This document shows, one piece after another, positions 60,929-64,000 of a DNA stretch of 64,000 nt. How positions within the stretch are numbered: position 1 is the first letter of the stretch; every line of letters begins with the position of its first letter. Source of the stretch: Sipunculus nudus (lineage: Eukaryota; Annelida; Sipuncula; Golfingiida; Sipunculidae); the NCBI GenBank assembly GCA_026874595.1, contig CM049317.1, forward strand, positions 68,634,118-68,698,117, written 5' to 3'. A program made the translations under genes and the position numbers. The notes under the pieces are model-generated. The model had not been told where the DNA came from, did no database searches, and saw only the letters and a program-made list of their open reading frames with translations.

Positions 60929-61639
60929 GGGAAGGGTGATCCGGGATCATCCGTGTTGCTACCCGTGAATGTGTGAAAGCTCTTAACAGGAGAAAATATC
61001 AAAAATAGTGTATTCTTCACTTCCGAGATGGCAGCATGCCCAGGGTCTACATTCTTGGACTGTCTTGTTTTTATATGTCATTCCAAGATGTTAGCAATGT
61101 TTGAATCTCAACATTTATTACGTATTCTAATGACCAATGAATATTTTCCATACTTTCAGCATTATGAATTGTCAAGGGAAAGTGCATTTTTAATTTATAG
61201 AATATAATACAATACTTATTTGATATATTAAGGGACATTTAAAAAGATGTTATACATCAGCTGCCGCCAATCAAAACCACAAAGAACAGTTCACCCTATA
61301 AGCCTACAGGGCCCCTGGGATGTTCATTCTTGTCACCATTATTGTGTGTGCGGATTAGAGAGAACTGGGTGACGTGTTAACTAACTCTGTATCACTTATG
61401 CAAAAGTATATTATTTAGGTGCATAGATATGCTAATGCTTTTTGGCTGTTGCACATTTTTTACTAGTGGATCTTAACAACTAAATAAAACGATGTGTTTC
61501 CTTGAAAACGTGTTTTCATTTCATCTGGAAAGATTTATCATATTTACAGGATATAACTAAGTTAGAGATATATGATTTTTAGCCGTTGTTCTTGCAGTTA
61601 CCCACTTTCTTTAAAAATAAACTTATTTGTTCAACATGG

Positions 61640-61865
61640 ATTGTACAAAAAAGTTATTATAACTAATTAAAGCACTCTCTATGACTCCGATGATGGCGTT
61701 CGTTAGTCTATAGGGGATGGAGGAAACCGGAGAACCTGGAGAAAACCACCGGCCTTGGACGGGCCACCACAACCCGTGCACTCTCATAGCCACACGGGGG
61801 ATCGAAACCGGGTCGCCAGCGGAGAGAGCCAAGCGTTTTTCCACTCGACTGTCCAGGTCGATCTT
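61640..61865 (-). mobile_element. tRNA-derived SINE, family D
   Basis: On the minus strand an A-box CAGTCGAGTGG and a B-box-like GGTTTCGATCCCC lie at tRNA-like spacing (61800-61855). They are followed by GTGGTTTTCTCCAGGTTCTC and GGTTTCCTCCATCCCC, a body type widely seen in invertebrate SINEs (recollection, not searched). It is absent from copy A of the duplication. Flanking duplications are unclear (CTTTAAAAAT versus CTTTGAGAAAT). Confidence 0.65.
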
Positions 61866-62465
61866 TGAGAAATACGTACATTTGGAGGATTTTATATTAT
61901 CAAAAACTGTTTCTCTTCAATATTGACACATGACGAATTTACGATTAGTTTATTCTGAATGATATGACACCCCAAACTACTTTCTTATGTGAGTATGTAT
62001 AAAGTTCGGTCTATATTCTCCAAAATTTAAATTTAAAAGACACTTTGCTTCATACTATTATTATATATGGACCATGCACATACATGCATGAGCATTTACA
62101 TATATATGAGCATATCGTTTATATACTATCTTGTATACTAGTATTTGTTTATTTTTTATATTTTAATATATAAATATATATGTGTGTGTATATTTGAATA
62201 AGAAAGAATGCTCAATAGTGCTTTAGCATACTGTTGCACCATAAAATATATAAATCAAAGAGAATTATATGCTCCAAACTTAATCAAATTTAAAACTTTG
62301 TAACAGATAATTAAATGTTTAGATATGAAATTATCAAACTAGTTTAGTGCGTTTATAGTTTATTAGTGGACTGTAATTCAAAGAAAAGGAAATATTTCCT
62401 CTGTGGAAGCCCATAAGCAGTACACGTATGTTTGGTCTGCAGAGCACCGGTTCTACTTGTAAAGT

Positions 62466-63010
62466 ACGACCTAGCGTAATACGACGAGACAGCGAACATG
62501 CCTCATCAAACCTCAACAGGAGCAACGCGAGAAATTCTACAAAGAAACGAATTAATATAATTGCTATCCGATCCTTTCTCAGTTACACGAGCGCCTGACG
62601 GCGTGATAGGGGTCAGAGGGGGTGTTAGGGTCAGGCCCGGTATATTAGGCGAGGTGGGGGTGCTATGTCTTGCGGTAAATATGGCAATATTCCCCAAGGA
62701 AAATACTCAAAACAGCTGAACTCTATTTGTCACAGCGCTCCGCAGTGGGACGCTGGGACTAATTGTTTTTATACCCAACCAAATGTCGAGAAGAATTCAG
62801 TGCGGTACTCGTTCACTCCGTTGCGCTTGGCGATGACAATATTTCATAAACACTCCTGGGTCGTGCTAAAAAACTATTACGTAACCCCAGCAGGGGCCAC
62901 AGAAAACCTCTCCAAATCTAATTTGTACTTCGTGAAATAGCTCACTCCTTTGAAGGTCTTTATTTTGCCTGATCGGTAATTGGGCAAGACGAATCCAGCT
63001 GCCAACTATA
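62466..63010. promoter_or_regulatory. High-complexity island, candidate regulatory; 91-residue frame unassigned
   Basis: Repeat-free, balanced sequence after the duplication, with AAACGAATTAATATAATTGC and ATATGGCAATATTCC. A + frame at 62665-62940 (91 residues, ending with stop) shows no family I recognise and no splice context. Either a small unrecognised exon or, more likely, regulatory sequence. Confidence 0.25.
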
Positions 63011-63308
63011 CAATGTGTGCCCCACCAAATTTATTCAGCTCATAATTTTCTATTACATATTGGTTATAGTTCACCGTGTCAAAGGATCTGTGGTTACGTT
63101 GTTCCATGTATAATGTGTCGCGGGTCATAATTGTGAGTCGCGGACCACCAAACGCTCACAAATTAGTTATTTTCTCACACAATTACCTGAAAAGATAACT
63201 GAATAAAATGACATTATAGCTTAAAGATATGGTTAACGGTTTACTTGGTCAGCAGGGTATAGTTCGATGAGTGCGTTTTGCGACACATATAAGTAGACCT
63301 CCTCTAAG

Positions 63309-63350
<42 letters not shown>

Positions 63351-64000
63351 TGATATTTGTATATACATGCATGCATAAGCTAATGTAAAATATACAAAAT
63401 ATGTCAAGCCTGTACATATATATACAAAAGTGCAAGATGCATGTATTTCAGCCATAATGTATTCAAATGCACTTGAATATATTATATGTATATAATCTTA
63501 AATGAAACGGGCTATATATATATATATATATGGATTATCTGCTTCATTTTGATTGGCAAAACTATTTTCAGTTGTTTCATAATTTTAGGCCGCTCAGAAG
63601 TGAACTAGATTAAATGAACTGGCATCTTTTGCACCTGTGGTAAATTGGAACATTATTGTATATATATGTGTGTGTATATATATTTATATGTAAATGTATA
63701 TTATTTTGTAAATGTTCCCTATATGTACGGTTGCTTAGCAATATATATATGAACCTTTTATCATCTTTATCATTATATATCATTATCATTCTCAGATTTT
63801 ATATTTTTAAATGATCATATGCATTTTAATTTATTTTTTGTGCACATTTTTCACATGGCCAAGTACATGTCAGAGCAGAATTTTGGGTACAAGTTATCTT
63901 GTATAATATATTGAAATAATAAAACGAAACAACTCATACTACACATGCGATAGGTAACAGCTATCGAGATAGAATGCACTTATCGAATGATGTGTATTTT
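63011..64000. other. AT-rich sequence with TA microsatellites, no gene seen
   Basis: (TA)n at about 63309-63345, shorter tracts near 63512-63532 and 63655-63690. No coding or RNA signal was seen up to the window edge. Confidence 0.6.

Larger units (their letters stand above)
60348..62465. repeat. 2.1-kb direct tandem duplication, copy B
   Basis: Begins immediately after copy A with AACTTGTGCATATTTCACGG and ends GGTTCTACTTGTAAAGTA. Relative to copy A it has a 21-bp minisatellite expansion with flanking unique sequence (about 60380-60930) and a different SINE-like insertion (about 61640-61865). It lacks the SINE and GGGTTC element of copy A. Confidence 0.9.

Noticed and set aside
60494-61020. 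Three overlapping minus-strand frames of 141-152 residues
   Set aside because: All arise from the 21-bp minisatellite in three frames; no start context or domain.

Overview
This is an AT-rich, repeat-laden animal genomic window with one confidently recognised gene: a two-exon engrailed-class homeobox gene on the + strand (coding 16446-16860 and 23883-24190, split by a 7,022-bp intron). The conceptual product is 240 residues, with an Eh1-type repressor motif, the WPAWVYCTRYSDRP PBC-interaction motif, a complete homeodomain and the engrailed-specific C-terminal block. The intron falls just before the PRSRK stretch. The low gene density, abundant TA microsatellites, several tRNA-derived SINE families and a hairpin-headed interspersed repeat of a kind I associate with shelled invertebrates suggest a lophotrochozoan, probably a mollusc. 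The taxon is an inference.

Layout. 1-1.2 kb: pyrimidine-rich ~90-bp minisatellite. 2.08-8.89 kb: a large 26-27-bp minisatellite with a ~1.6-1.8-kb higher-order period. 8.9-10.1 kb: a truncated SINE and a degenerate repeat. 10.9-13.5 kb: a non-coding segment present in three diverged tandem copies. 14.2-16.4 kb: non-repetitive sequence leading into a CCAAT/GC/TATA-like promoter. 16.4-24.2 kb: the engrailed gene, with a complex, probably regulatory block in its intron (about 21.75-22.95 kb). 24.2-35.7 kb: non-coding DNA with SINEs, a MITE and a terminal-inverted-repeat element. 35.7-52 kb: repeats interspersed with high-complexity, homeodomain-site-rich islands that could be long-range enhancers. 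52-58 kb: microsatellites and short duplications. 58.2-62.5 kb: a head-to-tail 2.1-kb duplication whose two copies have since gained different insertions.

No second protein-coding gene could be supported. The most notable signals beyond engrailed are: the triplicated upstream element carrying an ETS/CRE-like core; a tandem repeat carrying five intact palindromic nuclear-receptor sites (GGTCA-N3-TGACC); the higher-order minisatellite; a SINE with a perfect 18-bp target-site duplication whose unoccupied site survives in the sister duplicate; and a homotypic cluster of ATCGAT sites downstream of engrailed. Claims about enhancers are inferences from base composition and motif content and need cross-species alignment or chromatin data.
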